Shown here piece by piece: positions 31,963 through 40,226 of a stretch of DNA of 64,000 nucleotides. The notes below the pieces were generated by a model. The model searched no databases, was not told the DNA's origin, and was given only the letters and a program-made list of their open reading frames with translations. Each line of letters opens with the position of its first letter. Position 1 is the first letter of the stretch. The translations under genes were made by a program, and so were the position numbers. The DNA comes from JAAYYM01 sp964638005 (GTDB taxonomy: Bacteria > Bacillota > Clostridia > Lachnospirales > Lachnospiraceae): assembly GCA_964638005.1 (NCBI GenBank), contig CAZWXS010000002.1:51537-115536 (forward strand), in the 5' to 3' direction.

Positions 31963-34143
31963 ATGGCAGGATGGTTTGAGGAGCAGATCAAACAGAGGAT
32001 ACGAAGCGACGAGGAGAATTTTTCGGACGCTTTTATCGGCATGTCCGGAGTGATCATGGGAGATGCAGTCATGCGTGCCAACGCGACCGACGGACGCAGA
32101 AATCGGGATGCAATAGAGCAGGTATTGGATTACTATCATGTGAAGGCAGTCAAACTGCCGGAACAGATTGAGGATTTGAATGAACAGCTGGAATATATAT
32201 TACGTCCTGCCGGTATTATGCGAAGGACAGTCAAGCTGACGGAGGGCTGGTACAGGGACGGTATCGGAGCATTGCTGGGAAAGACGCAAGACGGAGTGCC
32301 TGTGGCCATTATTCCGAGAGGTTTTTCCGGATACGAATTTACAAATTATAAAACAGGAGAGCAGATCCGCGTTAATGAAAAGACGGCAGATATGCTGACG
32401 GACGAGGCAATCTGCTTCTACAAGCCGTTTCCGCTACAGAAGCTGGGGATACACGATCTGATCCTCTATATCGTCAGAACACTGTCAAAGTCTGATTATG
32501 TGATGATTGCTTTGGCATCGCTTGCAGTCTCTTTGCTGGGACTGTTCACACCATATGCCAATGAACAGATTTTTGGAAATGTGCTCGACAGCCAAAATGT
32601 GACACTGATTCTTCCCATAGCATGTTTGATGATTGGTATTACACTGTCTACGGCATTGATTGAAATCACCAAATCTCTGATCATGTCGCGGATTGAAACA
32701 AAGATGAATATGTCTGTCCAATCGGCGGCGATGATGCGTGTGTTGTCCATGCCGGCACCTTTTTTCAAAGAATACAGTTCGGGAGAACTGGCAAGTCGTG
32801 TAGCATATATAGAAGGTCTGGGGTCTATGTTGATCGGTGCAGTGCTTGATACGGGTCTGACTTCTTTGTTTGCATTTGTCTATATTGCTCAGATTGCACG
32901 CTATACACCGACTCTTGTAGCACCGGCCTTATATGTGATTCTGATTACGGTTCTGTTTACGGTCATTTCGAGTTTGCTGCAGATGCGCATTAGGAAAAAG
33001 GAGATGAAACTGTCTTCTAAATTGGATGGTCTGGTGTTCAATCTGATTACCGGAATTCAGAAGATTAAATTGTCGGGAGCGGAGCGAAGGGCATTTGCCA
33101 AATGGGCAAAGCAGTATGAGGGTGTTGCAAAACTGGAGTATGCACCGCCTATCTTCCTGAAAATGAATCCGGTTATCATGACAGCCATTACATTGCTGGG
33201 AACGATAGCCATCTACTATTTCGCGGCAGTCAGCCGTGTGAGCGTGGCAGATTACATGACCTTTAATGTGGCTTACGGTATGGTGAGCGGAGCATTTATG
33301 ACACTCTCTTCCATGGCAATGACTATCGCTAATATCAAGCCGACCATGCATATGGTGCAGCCGCTTTTGGAACAGGTGCCGGAGATGTCTGATGATAAGA
33401 GAGTGCTGACACGCGTGAGCGGAGCCATCGAGCTGAATAACGTATCATTTCGATATCATGAGGATATGCCTTATGTATTGGACAATTTCTCACTGAAGAT
33501 CCGACCGGGGCAGTATGTGGCAATCGTCGGAAAGACAGGTTGCGGCAAGACTACGCTCATGAGGCTGCTGTTGGGCTTTGAAACGCCGAATCGGGGTGCG
33601 GTCTATTATGACGGCAAGGATCTGACGACGTTGGATTTGAAGTCGCTTCGCCGTAAGATCGGTGTGGTGCTGCAGGATGGCAAATTGTTTGCGGGAGACA
33701 TCTTTTCAAACATTACGATATCGGCTCCGTGGCTGACACTTGATGAAGCATGGGAGGCTGCCAAAATGGCAGGAATAGACGAGGATATCAGAAATATGCC
33801 TATGGATATGCATACCTACATTTCGGAAGGAACCGGCGGCATATCGGGCGGGCAGCGCCAGAGACTGATGATCGCAAGGGCGATTGCGCCAAAACCCAAG
33901 ATCCTGATGTTCGATGAAGCAACCAGCGCATTGGATAACATTACGCAGAAAATCGTTTCCGATTCGCTGGATTCCCTGAACTGTACACGTATTGTAATCG
34001 CACACCGCTTATCGACCATCAAGCATTGTGATCGTATCGTGGTGCTGGATCAAGGCAAGATCATAGAGGATGGTACTTACGACGAACTGCTGTCCGAGAA
34101 AGGTTTTTTTGCAGAGCTGGTCGCACGACAGCTTGTTGATTAG
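31963..34143 (+). CDS. NHLP bacteriocin-export ABC transporter, permease/ATPase
   Basis: 726 residues. The N-terminal region (about 1-160) has no peptidase but an NHLP-specific domain with a short cyclic-nucleotide-like or degenerate regulatory fold (ILRPAGIMRRTVKL, WYRDGIGALLGKTQDGVPVAIIPRG), followed by KPFPLQKLGIHDLILY. Six helices lie at about 175-430. The ATPase domain has Walker A GKTGCGKTT (about 522), signature ISGGQRQR, Walker B ILMFDEATSALD and AHRLST. It is the partner half of the exporter encoded upstream. GAGGAAGGA precedes the ATG. It is the last gene of the operon; the next gene has its own promoter. Confidence 0.93.
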   Translation: MAGWFEEQIKQRIRSDEENFSDAFIGMSGVIMGDAVMRANATDGRRNRDAIEQVLDYYHVKAVKLPEQIEDLNEQLEYILRPAGIMRRTVKLTEGWYRDGIGALLGKTQDGVPVAIIPRGFSGYEFTNYKTGEQIRVNEKTADMLTDEAICFYKPFPLQKLGIHDLILYIVRTLSKSDYVMIALASLAVSLLGLFTPYANEQIFGNVLDSQNVTLILPIACLMIGITLSTALIEITKSLIMSRIETKMNMSVQSAAMMRVLSMPAPFFKEYSSGELASRVAYIEGLGSMLIGAVLDTGLTSLFAFVYIAQIARYTPTLVAPALYVILITVLFTVISSLLQMRIRKKEMKLSSKLDGLVFNLITGIQKIKLSGAERRAFAKWAKQYEGVAKLEYAPPIFLKMNPVIMTAITLLGTIAIYYFAAVSRVSVADYMTFNVAYGMVSGAFMTLSSMAMTIANIKPTMHMVQPLLEQVPEMSDDKRVLTRVSGAIELNNVSFRYHEDMPYVLDNFSLKIRPGQYVAIVGKTGCGKTTLMRLLLGFETPNRGAVYYDGKDLTTLDLKSLRRKIGVVLQDGKLFAGDIFSNITISAPWLTLDEAWEAAKMAGIDEDIRNMPMDMHTYISEGTGGISGGQRQRLMIARAIAPKPKILMFDEATSALDNITQKIVSDSLDSLNCTRIVIAHRLSTIKHCDRIVVLDQGKIIEDGTYDELLSEKGFFAELVARQLVD

Positions 34144-34150
34144 TTTGATT

Positions 34151-34179
34151 TTGACTGTATGGCAGAATGAGTGTTATAT
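34151..34179 (+). promoter_or_regulatory. Promoter of the aldo/keto reductase gene
   Basis: TTGACT (34151-34156), 17-bp spacer, TTATAT (34174-34179); TATATT one base later gives an 18-bp spacer. Confidence 0.55.
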
Positions 34180-34199
34180 TAAATGCAGAGGTGATTGAC

Positions 34200-35375
34200 A
34201 TGGAATACAGAAAATTAGAGAAATTAGGAATAGAGACTTCTCTCCTGGGATTTGGCTGCATGCGTTTTCCGACGACGAGCAGCGGAAAGATCAGCAGGGC
34301 AAGAGCTGAAAAAATGATTGACACAGCAATGCAGGCAGGGGTCAATTACTATGACACTGCTTATCCTTACCATGATGGGGAGAGCGAGTCCTTTATGGGC
34401 AGCGTCTTGCAGAAATATGACAGGAAGACCTATTATTTAGCAACAAAACTTCCGTGCTGGTCAGTAGAAAATATAGAAGATGCAAAGCGGATATTTTCAG
34501 AGCAGTTGGAAAAACTGCGCGTGCATTATGTGGATTTCTATCTGCTGCATTCGCTGGATCGTGACAGCTTTCATAAAATGTGTGATCTGGGCGTGGTATC
34601 ATGGTTGGAGGAACAAAAAAAAGAAGGGAAAATCAAGTATTTCGGATTTTCGTTTCATGACAATTATGAGGCGTTTGAAGAAATCATGAAGTACCGTGAC
34701 TGGGATTTTTGCCAAATACAGTTGAACTATATGGACACAGAGGAACAGGCAGGCATCAGGGGGTACAAACTGGCAGAGGAACTGGGGGTTCCGATGATTG
34801 TCATGGAACCTGTCAGAGGCGGTTCGCTTGCCTATATGGAAGACAGTATCGGAAAGCATTTCAAGGATATATCCAAGAATGCGACGTATGCATCATGGGC
34901 GCTGCGCTGGGTAGGAAGCCTGCCGAATGTCAAGGTCATTTTGAGCGGTATGTCTACGATGGAACAGGTGCATGATAACCTATATACGTTCAGTCCGTTC
35001 TCACCGTTGACCCCGACAGAGCAGATCGCAGTTCTCAAGGTGTCTATTGAACGAAAAAAGAGAATCAAAAATGGTTGTACAGGCTGCGGCTATTGTATGC
35101 CGTGTCCTAAGGGTGTCAATATCCCCGTCAATTTCAGACTGTGGAATGACTATGGCATCTATGAGAATATAGGAGCACTCAAGTGGGCATGGAACAACGA
35201 TCTGGAGGAGGCTGCGCAGGCAAAAAGCTGCGTTGAATGCGGGCTGTGTGAGAAGGCTTGTCCGCAGAAGCTTAACATTCGAGAGGATCTGAAGCAGCTG
35301 CAATCTGAAATCGAGGCTGCGGTTGCGGAGATAGAAGCTGTTGCAGAAATCGAACAGACAGCGGATGAATCTTGA
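34200..35375 (+). CDS. Aldo/keto reductase with C-terminal 4Fe-4S ferredoxin domain
   Basis: 391 residues from the ATG at 34200 (GCAGAGGTGA upstream). The AKR TIM barrel has the family start LGIETSLLGFGCMRFP, YYDTAYPYHDGESE with the catalytic Asp and Tyr, ATKLP with the catalytic Lys, and LLHSLDR. After the barrel, two cysteine clusters, CTGCGYCMPCPKG (about 293) and CVECGLCEKACPQ (about 343), bind 4Fe-4S clusters. This two-part layout is common in clostridia and suggests electron transfer to or from ferredoxin-type partners rather than simple NADPH-only reduction. A Glu/Ala-rich tail (EIEAAVAEIEAVAEIE) ends the protein. The substrate is unknown. Confidence 0.92.
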   Translation: MEYRKLEKLGIETSLLGFGCMRFPTTSSGKISRARAEKMIDTAMQAGVNYYDTAYPYHDGESESFMGSVLQKYDRKTYYLATKLPCWSVENIEDAKRIFSEQLEKLRVHYVDFYLLHSLDRDSFHKMCDLGVVSWLEEQKKEGKIKYFGFSFHDNYEAFEEIMKYRDWDFCQIQLNYMDTEEQAGIRGYKLAEELGVPMIVMEPVRGGSLAYMEDSIGKHFKDISKNATYASWALRWVGSLPNVKVILSGMSTMEQVHDNLYTFSPFSPLTPTEQIAVLKVSIERKKRIKNGCTGCGYCMPCPKGVNIPVNFRLWNDYGIYENIGALKWAWNNDLEEAAQAKSCVECGLCEKACPQKLNIREDLKQLQSEIEAAVAEIEAVAEIEQTADES

Positions 35376-35383
35376 CAGACGGC

Positions 35384-35412
35384 TTGCTAAATGCAGCTAT
35401 TCAAGTTATAAT
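35384..35412 (+). promoter_or_regulatory. Sigma-A promoter of glnS
   Basis: TTGCTA (35384-35389), 17-bp spacer, perfect TATAAT (35407-35412). The start near 35419 leaves about 40 nt of leader to the preferred ATG, too short for a T-box. Confidence 0.7.
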
Positions 35413-35458
35413 ATAAGTCAGTATGAAAATAAGAAAAGCGGATGAAGGAACGAAATCA

Positions 35459-37147
35459 ATGGATTTGAATGAGAAGAAAGAAAGCGAAGAGGTAGTTTCC
35501 AGAAATTTTATTGAACAGATTATAGAAAAGGATTTGGAAGAGGGCAGTTACGATACGATCTGTACACGTTTTCCTCCGGAACCGAACGGATATCTCCATA
35601 TAGGACATGCGAAGTCAATTCTGCTGAATTACGGTCTGGCACAGAAATACCATGGTAAATTCAATATGCGTTTTGATGATACAAATCCCACAAAAGAGGA
35701 TACAGAGTTTGTCGAGTCCATCAAGGCTGATGTAAAGTGGCTGGGAGCGGATTGGGAAGACAGGCTTTTCTTTGCGTCTGACTATTTTGGACAGATGTAT
35801 GAAGGTGCAGTGAAACTCATCAAAAAGGGCAAGGCATATGTATGTGACCTGACACCGGATGAGATTCGTGCATATAGAGGAACATTGACGGAGCCGGGCA
35901 AGGAAAGTCCATACAGAAACAGAAGCGTGGAAGAGAATTTGGAACTCTTTGAGAATATGAAGAATGGTGTTTATGAGGACGGGGCCAAGGTTCTTCGTGC
36001 GAAGATCGATATGGCTTCACCGAATATCAATATGCGTGATCCGATTATTTATCGTGTGGCGCATATGACACATCATAATACAGGTGATCAGTGGTGTATC
36101 TATCCGATGTATGACTTTGCACATCCGATCGAGGATGCCATCGAAGGTGTGACGCATTCCATCTGTACTCTGGAATTTGAAGATCACAGACCGTTGTATG
36201 ACTGGGTGGTCAGAGAACTGGAATATGACAAGCCGCCGAAGCAGATAGAGTTTGCCAAGCTATATCTGACCAATGTCGTAACCGGCAAACGATATATCAA
36301 GAAGCTGGTTCAGGAAGGTATCGTGGACGGATGGGATGACCCGAGACTGGTATCCATTGCGGCACTGCGACGCCGTGGATTCACACCGGAGTCTATCAGG
36401 ATGTTTGTGGAGCTGTGCGGTGTATCCAAGGCTAATTCTTCAGTGGATTATGCAATGCTTGAATATTGTATCAGAGAAGACTTGAAACTCAGAAAGCCGC
36501 GTATGATGGCAGTTCTTGATCCAATCAAGCTTGTGATTGATAACTGGCCGGAGGATCAGGTAGAGTATCTGGATGTGGCAAATAATCTTGAAAATGAAGA
36601 ACTGGGCTTCCGTAAGGTTCCGTTCTGCCGAGAACTCTATATCGACAGAGATGATTTTATGGAAGAACCGCCGAAGAAGTATTTCCGATTGTTTCCGGGT
36701 AATGAAGTACGCCTGATGCATGCATATTTTGTAAAATGTGAGAGCTTTATCAAGGATGAGAACGGTAAGGTGGTTGAGGTTCACTGTACTTATGACCCGG
36801 CAACCAAATGCGGTTCGGGATTTTCGGAACGTAAGGTCAAGGGAACTATTCATTGGGTTCCGGCTCCCTATGCGGTTCAGGCAGAGGTGAGACTTTATGA
36901 AAATATCATTGATGAAGAAAAGGGTGTTTATAATGAAGACGGCAGTCTGAATCTGAATCCCGATTCGCTGAAGGTATTGACCGATTGCCGTTTGGAGCCG
37001 AGCTTTGATGATGCTAAGGCTTATGACAGTTATCAGTTTGTACGGCAGGGCTTCTTCTGCATAGATGCGAAGGATTCTAAGCCGGATGCACTTGTGTTCA
37101 ATCGTATCGTATCACTTAAGAGTTCGTTTAAATTACCGACGCAATAA
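35459..37147 (+). CDS. glnS: Glutaminyl-tRNA synthetase
   Basis: 562 residues from the ATG at 35459, with GAAGGA 9 nt upstream; an in-frame ATG at 35423 would lie only about 4 nt after the predicted transcription start. The class I core has RFPPEPNGYLHIGHAKSI (HIGH about 46), NMRFDDTNPTKE, and RVAHMTHHNTGDQWCIYPMYDFAHPIEDAIEGVTHSICTLEFEDHRPLYDW, the GlnRS-type acceptor contact region. The KMSKS position is occupied by TGKRYIKKLV-like sequence with LSKRKL replaced. Two C-terminal beta-barrels (about 340-560) bind the anticodon. Many Firmicutes use GatCAB instead of GlnRS, so its presence is informative about lineage, and was probably acquired by transfer in the ancestor (inference). Confidence 0.95.
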   Translation: MDLNEKKESEEVVSRNFIEQIIEKDLEEGSYDTICTRFPPEPNGYLHIGHAKSILLNYGLAQKYHGKFNMRFDDTNPTKEDTEFVESIKADVKWLGADWEDRLFFASDYFGQMYEGAVKLIKKGKAYVCDLTPDEIRAYRGTLTEPGKESPYRNRSVEENLELFENMKNGVYEDGAKVLRAKIDMASPNINMRDPIIYRVAHMTHHNTGDQWCIYPMYDFAHPIEDAIEGVTHSICTLEFEDHRPLYDWVVRELEYDKPPKQIEFAKLYLTNVVTGKRYIKKLVQEGIVDGWDDPRLVSIAALRRRGFTPESIRMFVELCGVSKANSSVDYAMLEYCIREDLKLRKPRMMAVLDPIKLVIDNWPEDQVEYLDVANNLENEELGFRKVPFCRELYIDRDDFMEEPPKKYFRLFPGNEVRLMHAYFVKCESFIKDENGKVVEVHCTYDPATKCGSGFSERKVKGTIHWVPAPYAVQAEVRLYENIIDEEKGVYNEDGSLNLNPDSLKVLTDCRLEPSFDDAKAYDSYQFVRQGFFCIDAKDSKPDALVFNRIVSLKSSFKLPTQ

Positions 37148-37212
37148 AAGTCATATGTCGTCGGACCATGGACTGCAGAGCGGTTCATGATTATACTAAG
37201 GAGGTTTCTGCA

Positions 37213-38049
37213 ATGGGAATATTGTCAGGGCTGGATCAGTTTGGATTGGGGAATCTGGAGAACGCTGATCTGTATGCAACACCAAATAAAGAGGATAAAG
37301 AAGGTGCTCCGGCACATAAGGAGCCGGAGGAAATTGATTTCCTCTTTGATAAGAGTTATACCTGTCCGGTCTGTGATAAGGAATTCAAAACTAAGACCGT
37401 AAAGGTAGGAAAGGCCAAGCTGTTGGGAACAGATTCTGATCTGCGCCCTAAGTATGACAAGATTGATTCCTTAAAATATGATATTATTTTATGTCCGCAT
37501 TGTGGTTATGCGGCATTGTCCAGATACTTTAAGGTGTTGACGACACCGCAGGCGAAGCTGATCAAGGAAAATATATCAAAGGGCTTCAAGCCTATTCCGG
37601 AGCACGCTGTGTATTCCTATGATGATGCTATGGAACGCTATAAGCTGGCTCTGGCAAATGCAATCGTAAAGCGCGGCAAGGCAAGTGAAAAGGCATATAT
37701 TTGTCTGAAGATGGCATGGATTATCAGGGGCAAGATGGAGCAGCTGGATATTACAGACGATGCCTATGATGCAATGGCACAGCAATGTCAAACAGATGAG
37801 ATGGAGCTGTTAAAGAGTGCATTGGAAGGTTTTCTTGCAGCACGTCAGTCTGAGTCCTTTCCGATGTGCGGTATGGATGAGACAACGGTAGACTATCTGA
37901 TTGCAGTGACTGCCATCAAGTTTGAGAAGTATGATGTGGCGGCAAAGCTTGTTTCCAGCATTTTGATTTCACCGAATGCCAATGCGAGGATGAAGGATAA
38001 GGCAAGGGATTTGAAGCAGCAGATATTAGAAGAAAGAAAACATCAGTAG
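37213..38049 (+). CDS. DUF2225 family protein
   Basis: 278 residues from the ATG at 37213, with AAGGAGG 8 nt upstream; in-frame codons upstream to 37168 lack a site. The zinc-ribbon-like start YTCPVCDKEFKTKTVKVGKAK and ILCPHCGYAALSRYF give two CxxC pairs at about 56 and 95, followed by tetratricopeptide-like helices (EKAYICLKMAWIIRG and similar). This is the DUF2225 arrangement found in Firmicutes. The function is not established. It lies 65 nt after glnS and ends at a hairpin shared with the convergent gene. Confidence 0.85.
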   Translation: MGILSGLDQFGLGNLENADLYATPNKEDKEGAPAHKEPEEIDFLFDKSYTCPVCDKEFKTKTVKVGKAKLLGTDSDLRPKYDKIDSLKYDIILCPHCGYAALSRYFKVLTTPQAKLIKENISKGFKPIPEHAVYSYDDAMERYKLALANAIVKRGKASEKAYICLKMAWIIRGKMEQLDITDDAYDAMAQQCQTDEMELLKSALEGFLAARQSESFPMCGMDETTVDYLIAVTAIKFEKYDVAAKLVSSILISPNANARMKDKARDLKQQILEERKHQ

Positions 38050-38060
38050 AAGATAAAAGA

Positions 38061-38094
38061 ATAAAGGGATGCGGCAAGTGTCACATCCCTTTAT
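38061..38094. terminator. Bidirectional hairpin terminator
   Basis: ATAAAGGGATG (38061-38071) pairs perfectly with CATCCCTTTAT (38084-38094) over 11 bp with a 12-nt loop. It sits between convergent genes; U-runs are short on both sides. Confidence 0.65.
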
Positions 38095-38113
38095 CCATGT
38101 CAATCGTATCGGT

Positions 38114-38392
38114 TTATTCTTCGGGCTTGTCCGCTGTGTCTTCAACAGGGGCATCGGCCGTATCTGTATCGGAAGCAGCATCGGCTCCGGCAACTGCACT
38201 TCTGTCCAGAGAGACATATTCACGATCAGAACCTGATTTCTTATCATCATCAAAGAATTCCGAAATATCATCATCAAAATCATCAGAATCCTTTGCGGAA
38301 TCATCTTTTTGCTTTAAATAGAGATAGAGACCGGCAGCAGCGGCCCCGGCAATTGTTGTGAATAAAAGAAACTTACTGAATTTTTTAGCCAT
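38114..38392 (-). CDS. Small membrane-anchored protein with acidic tail, function unknown
   Basis: 92 residues. MAKKFSKF leads into one hydrophobic helix (LLFTTIAGAAAAGLYLYL, about 8-26) and a strongly acidic, Asp/Ser/Ala-rich tail with runs of Asp. AAAGGAG lies 6 nt before the ATG, so it is probably translated. A YtxH-like positive-inside anchor with a disordered tail is a fair description, but I do not recognise a family. It is transcribed towards the DUF2225 gene and away from the LiaF-like pair. Confidence 0.65.
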   Translation of the reverse strand: MAKKFSKFLLFTTIAGAAAAGLYLYLKQKDDSAKDSDDFDDDISEFFDDDKKSGSDREYVSLDRSAVAGADAASDTDTADAPVEDTADKPEE

Positions 38393-38590
38393 ATTGTACT
38401 CCTTTCATGTGAATTTGTTATGTTACTATTGTAATACTATTTTATGGAAATGAAAAGAGATTATGTGAAAAAGTTTAATTTTGCTAACAGAATGGTGACA
38501 AATGTAACTGGGAAGAACGAAAATAATTGCGTATAATGTAAGCATGTTAAGAAAGAAAAGTCATATAGAGCGTGAAGGGAGACTTTCGAG

Positions 38591-39352
38591 ATGGAAAGAA
38601 GAAATCGAACCAGCAATATATTATGGGGAATTGCATTTATCATCATAGGAATCGGATTTGCCGGAAAGGCATTCGATATGTGGGACTTCAACCTGTTCTT
38701 TGACGGCTGGTGGTCATTGCTCATTATTATACCGTGCGGAATCAGCATCATCCAGAACGGACCGAGGTCAGGCAATATCGTAGGGTTAATCATAGGATTG
38801 ATTCTGCTGTTAGTGGCACAGGATATTATCAGATGGAGCACCATCGGCAACTTAATCGTTCCGTTGATCTTAGTTATTATAGGACTTGGATTTATTTTCA
38901 GAAATAATGCAGGTCATCATCACGGACGTGATACAATGGAATTTAATGATTTTGTGGAACCGAATTTAAACAGTGAAGATCCGAATTTTGCGACAGGCAG
39001 CAACGGACAGAGCGCAGAGCACGGCAGCGGGTTTAAGGATATCAGTGCCATATTTTCGGGACGTAAAGTGACTTATCAGAACGAAACATTTACCGGGGCT
39101 AATATTAACAGCATCTTCGGAGGCGCGGAACTGGATCTTAGAAATGCATATATGAATGGTCATGTTGACATCGTGGTTACATGCATTTTCGGAGGAACGA
39201 CCATTTTTATTCCCGATAATGTCAGGGTTGAGGTAACCGGAGTACCGATCTTCGGAGGAGTTGATAATAAGGCACCCAATCCGATCGGGGATGTCAGAGC
39301 AGTTCTTCATATCAATACAACCTGTATGTTCGGAGGAGTTGAAATCAAATGA
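38591..39352 (+). CDS. LiaF-like envelope stress membrane protein
   Basis: 253 residues. Four hydrophobic helices occur in the first 105 residues (LWGIAFIIIGIGFAG, WWSLLIIIPCGISII, NIVGLIIGLILLLVAQDII, IVPLILVIIGLGFIF), followed by a cytoplasmic or surface beta-strand region with repeated SIFGGAELDLRNA, CIFGGTTIFIPDNV and CMFGGVEIK patterns. This is the LiaF transmembrane plus C-terminal (cell wall-active antibiotic response) arrangement. In Bacillus LiaF inhibits the LiaRS system; no LiaRS pair is adjacent here. A TATAAT at 38532-38537 lies upstream without a clear -35. It overlaps the next gene by 4 nt. Confidence 0.85.
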   Translation: MERRNRTSNILWGIAFIIIGIGFAGKAFDMWDFNLFFDGWWSLLIIIPCGISIIQNGPRSGNIVGLIIGLILLLVAQDIIRWSTIGNLIVPLILVIIGLGFIFRNNAGHHHGRDTMEFNDFVEPNLNSEDPNFATGSNGQSAEHGSGFKDISAIFSGRKVTYQNETFTGANINSIFGGAELDLRNAYMNGHVDIVVTCIFGGTTIFIPDNVRVEVTGVPIFGGVDNKAPNPIGDVRAVLHINTTCMFGGVEIK

Positions 39353-40131
39353 CACAGTTTGAAAAAGCCGTCAAGACAATAGCCATTATCATAGCCATAT
39401 TTGTTGTGGTTGTCATCATCGGAGGTATCGTTACGGCAGTGGTTGCCATTACGACGATCTTCTCATCTGACAAGGCGGAGCATATGTTTGTGACTAAGGC
39501 TAATGAGGCAATTGAATCTTCGGTTGAGCTCAAGGATATAGATGAGAGTTTTGATGCTCTTGAGGTGGAAGATCTGGAAGTGTCTAATGCAATCGGAACG
39601 GTTACGATCCGAGAAGCGGACATAAAAGAAATCCACGTCAGCGGTACGAATCTGAATGAGGCATCTTCGATTGAACTGCGCGGAGATAAACTGTGGATTG
39701 AGAATGCAGCTGTGAATGTGGAACTGTTCGGTGTCAAGCTTGGTGAGAAGGTCAGTGAAGAAGACATCGGTATTGTCATAGAGATTCCAAAGGGCTATAC
39801 GTTTGAGTCTGTCTATCTGGAAAATGCCGTAGGTACGGTGTATGCGACCGGTATTACTGCAGAAACCATCAGACTCGAGAACGGTGTGGGCTGTATGGAG
39901 TGTACGGATATATTTGCTTCCGAGACGAAAGTGGAATGCGGAGTCGGTAATGTAGAACTGAAGTTCAAGGGAATCATGAATGACTATGATATGCATCTCG
40001 AACCGGGAATCGGAAGTATTACGGTGGATGGTGTACGGCAGTCGGAAATGAATCATACAAACAGGGAAGCGGATAATGAAATCAGAGTGGACGGAGGAGC
40101 AGGCAAGGTCACAATTGATTTCAGTGAATGA
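39349..40131 (+). CDS. DUF4097-like beta-strand-repeat membrane protein
   Basis: 260 residues. One N-terminal transmembrane helix (IAIIIAIFVVVVIIGGIVTAVVAI, about 12-36) is followed by an extracytoplasmic region of alternating beta strands with repeated motifs such as VSNAIGTVTIREAD, LENAVGTVYATGI and ECGVGNVELKF, the DUF4097 adhesin-like pattern. The start codon overlaps the LiaF-like stop (ATGA), so the two are translationally coupled. It probably senses or scaffolds at the cell surface with the LiaF-like protein (inference). It ends before an intrinsic terminator. Confidence 0.75.
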   Translation: MTQFEKAVKTIAIIIAIFVVVVIIGGIVTAVVAITTIFSSDKAEHMFVTKANEAIESSVELKDIDESFDALEVEDLEVSNAIGTVTIREADIKEIHVSGTNLNEASSIELRGDKLWIENAAVNVELFGVKLGEKVSEEDIGIVIEIPKGYTFESVYLENAVGTVYATGITAETIRLENGVGCMECTDIFASETKVECGVGNVELKFKGIMNDYDMHLEPGIGSITVDGVRQSEMNHTNREADNEIRVDGGAGKVTIDFSE

Positions 40132-40135
40132 TATG

Positions 40136-40166
40136 AAAAGGCACCCGAGATGGTGTCTTTTCTTTT
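40136..40166 (+). terminator. Intrinsic terminator of the LiaF-like operon
   Basis: AAAAGGCACC (40136-40145) pairs with GGTGTCTTTT (40152-40161) with one G-U pair, then a T-rich tail. Confidence 0.75.
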
Positions 40167-40226
40167 GTCCTAAATTTTGTTATACTATTAAAGAATTGTA
40201 TTAAGAATGTCATAAGGGGTGATACT

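Noticed and set aside
29228..34199. NHLP precursor peptide gene next to the exporters
   Set aside because: No short frame with a ribosome binding site, Nif11- or nitrile-hydratase-like leader or Gly-Gly type cleavage site was found around the operon.
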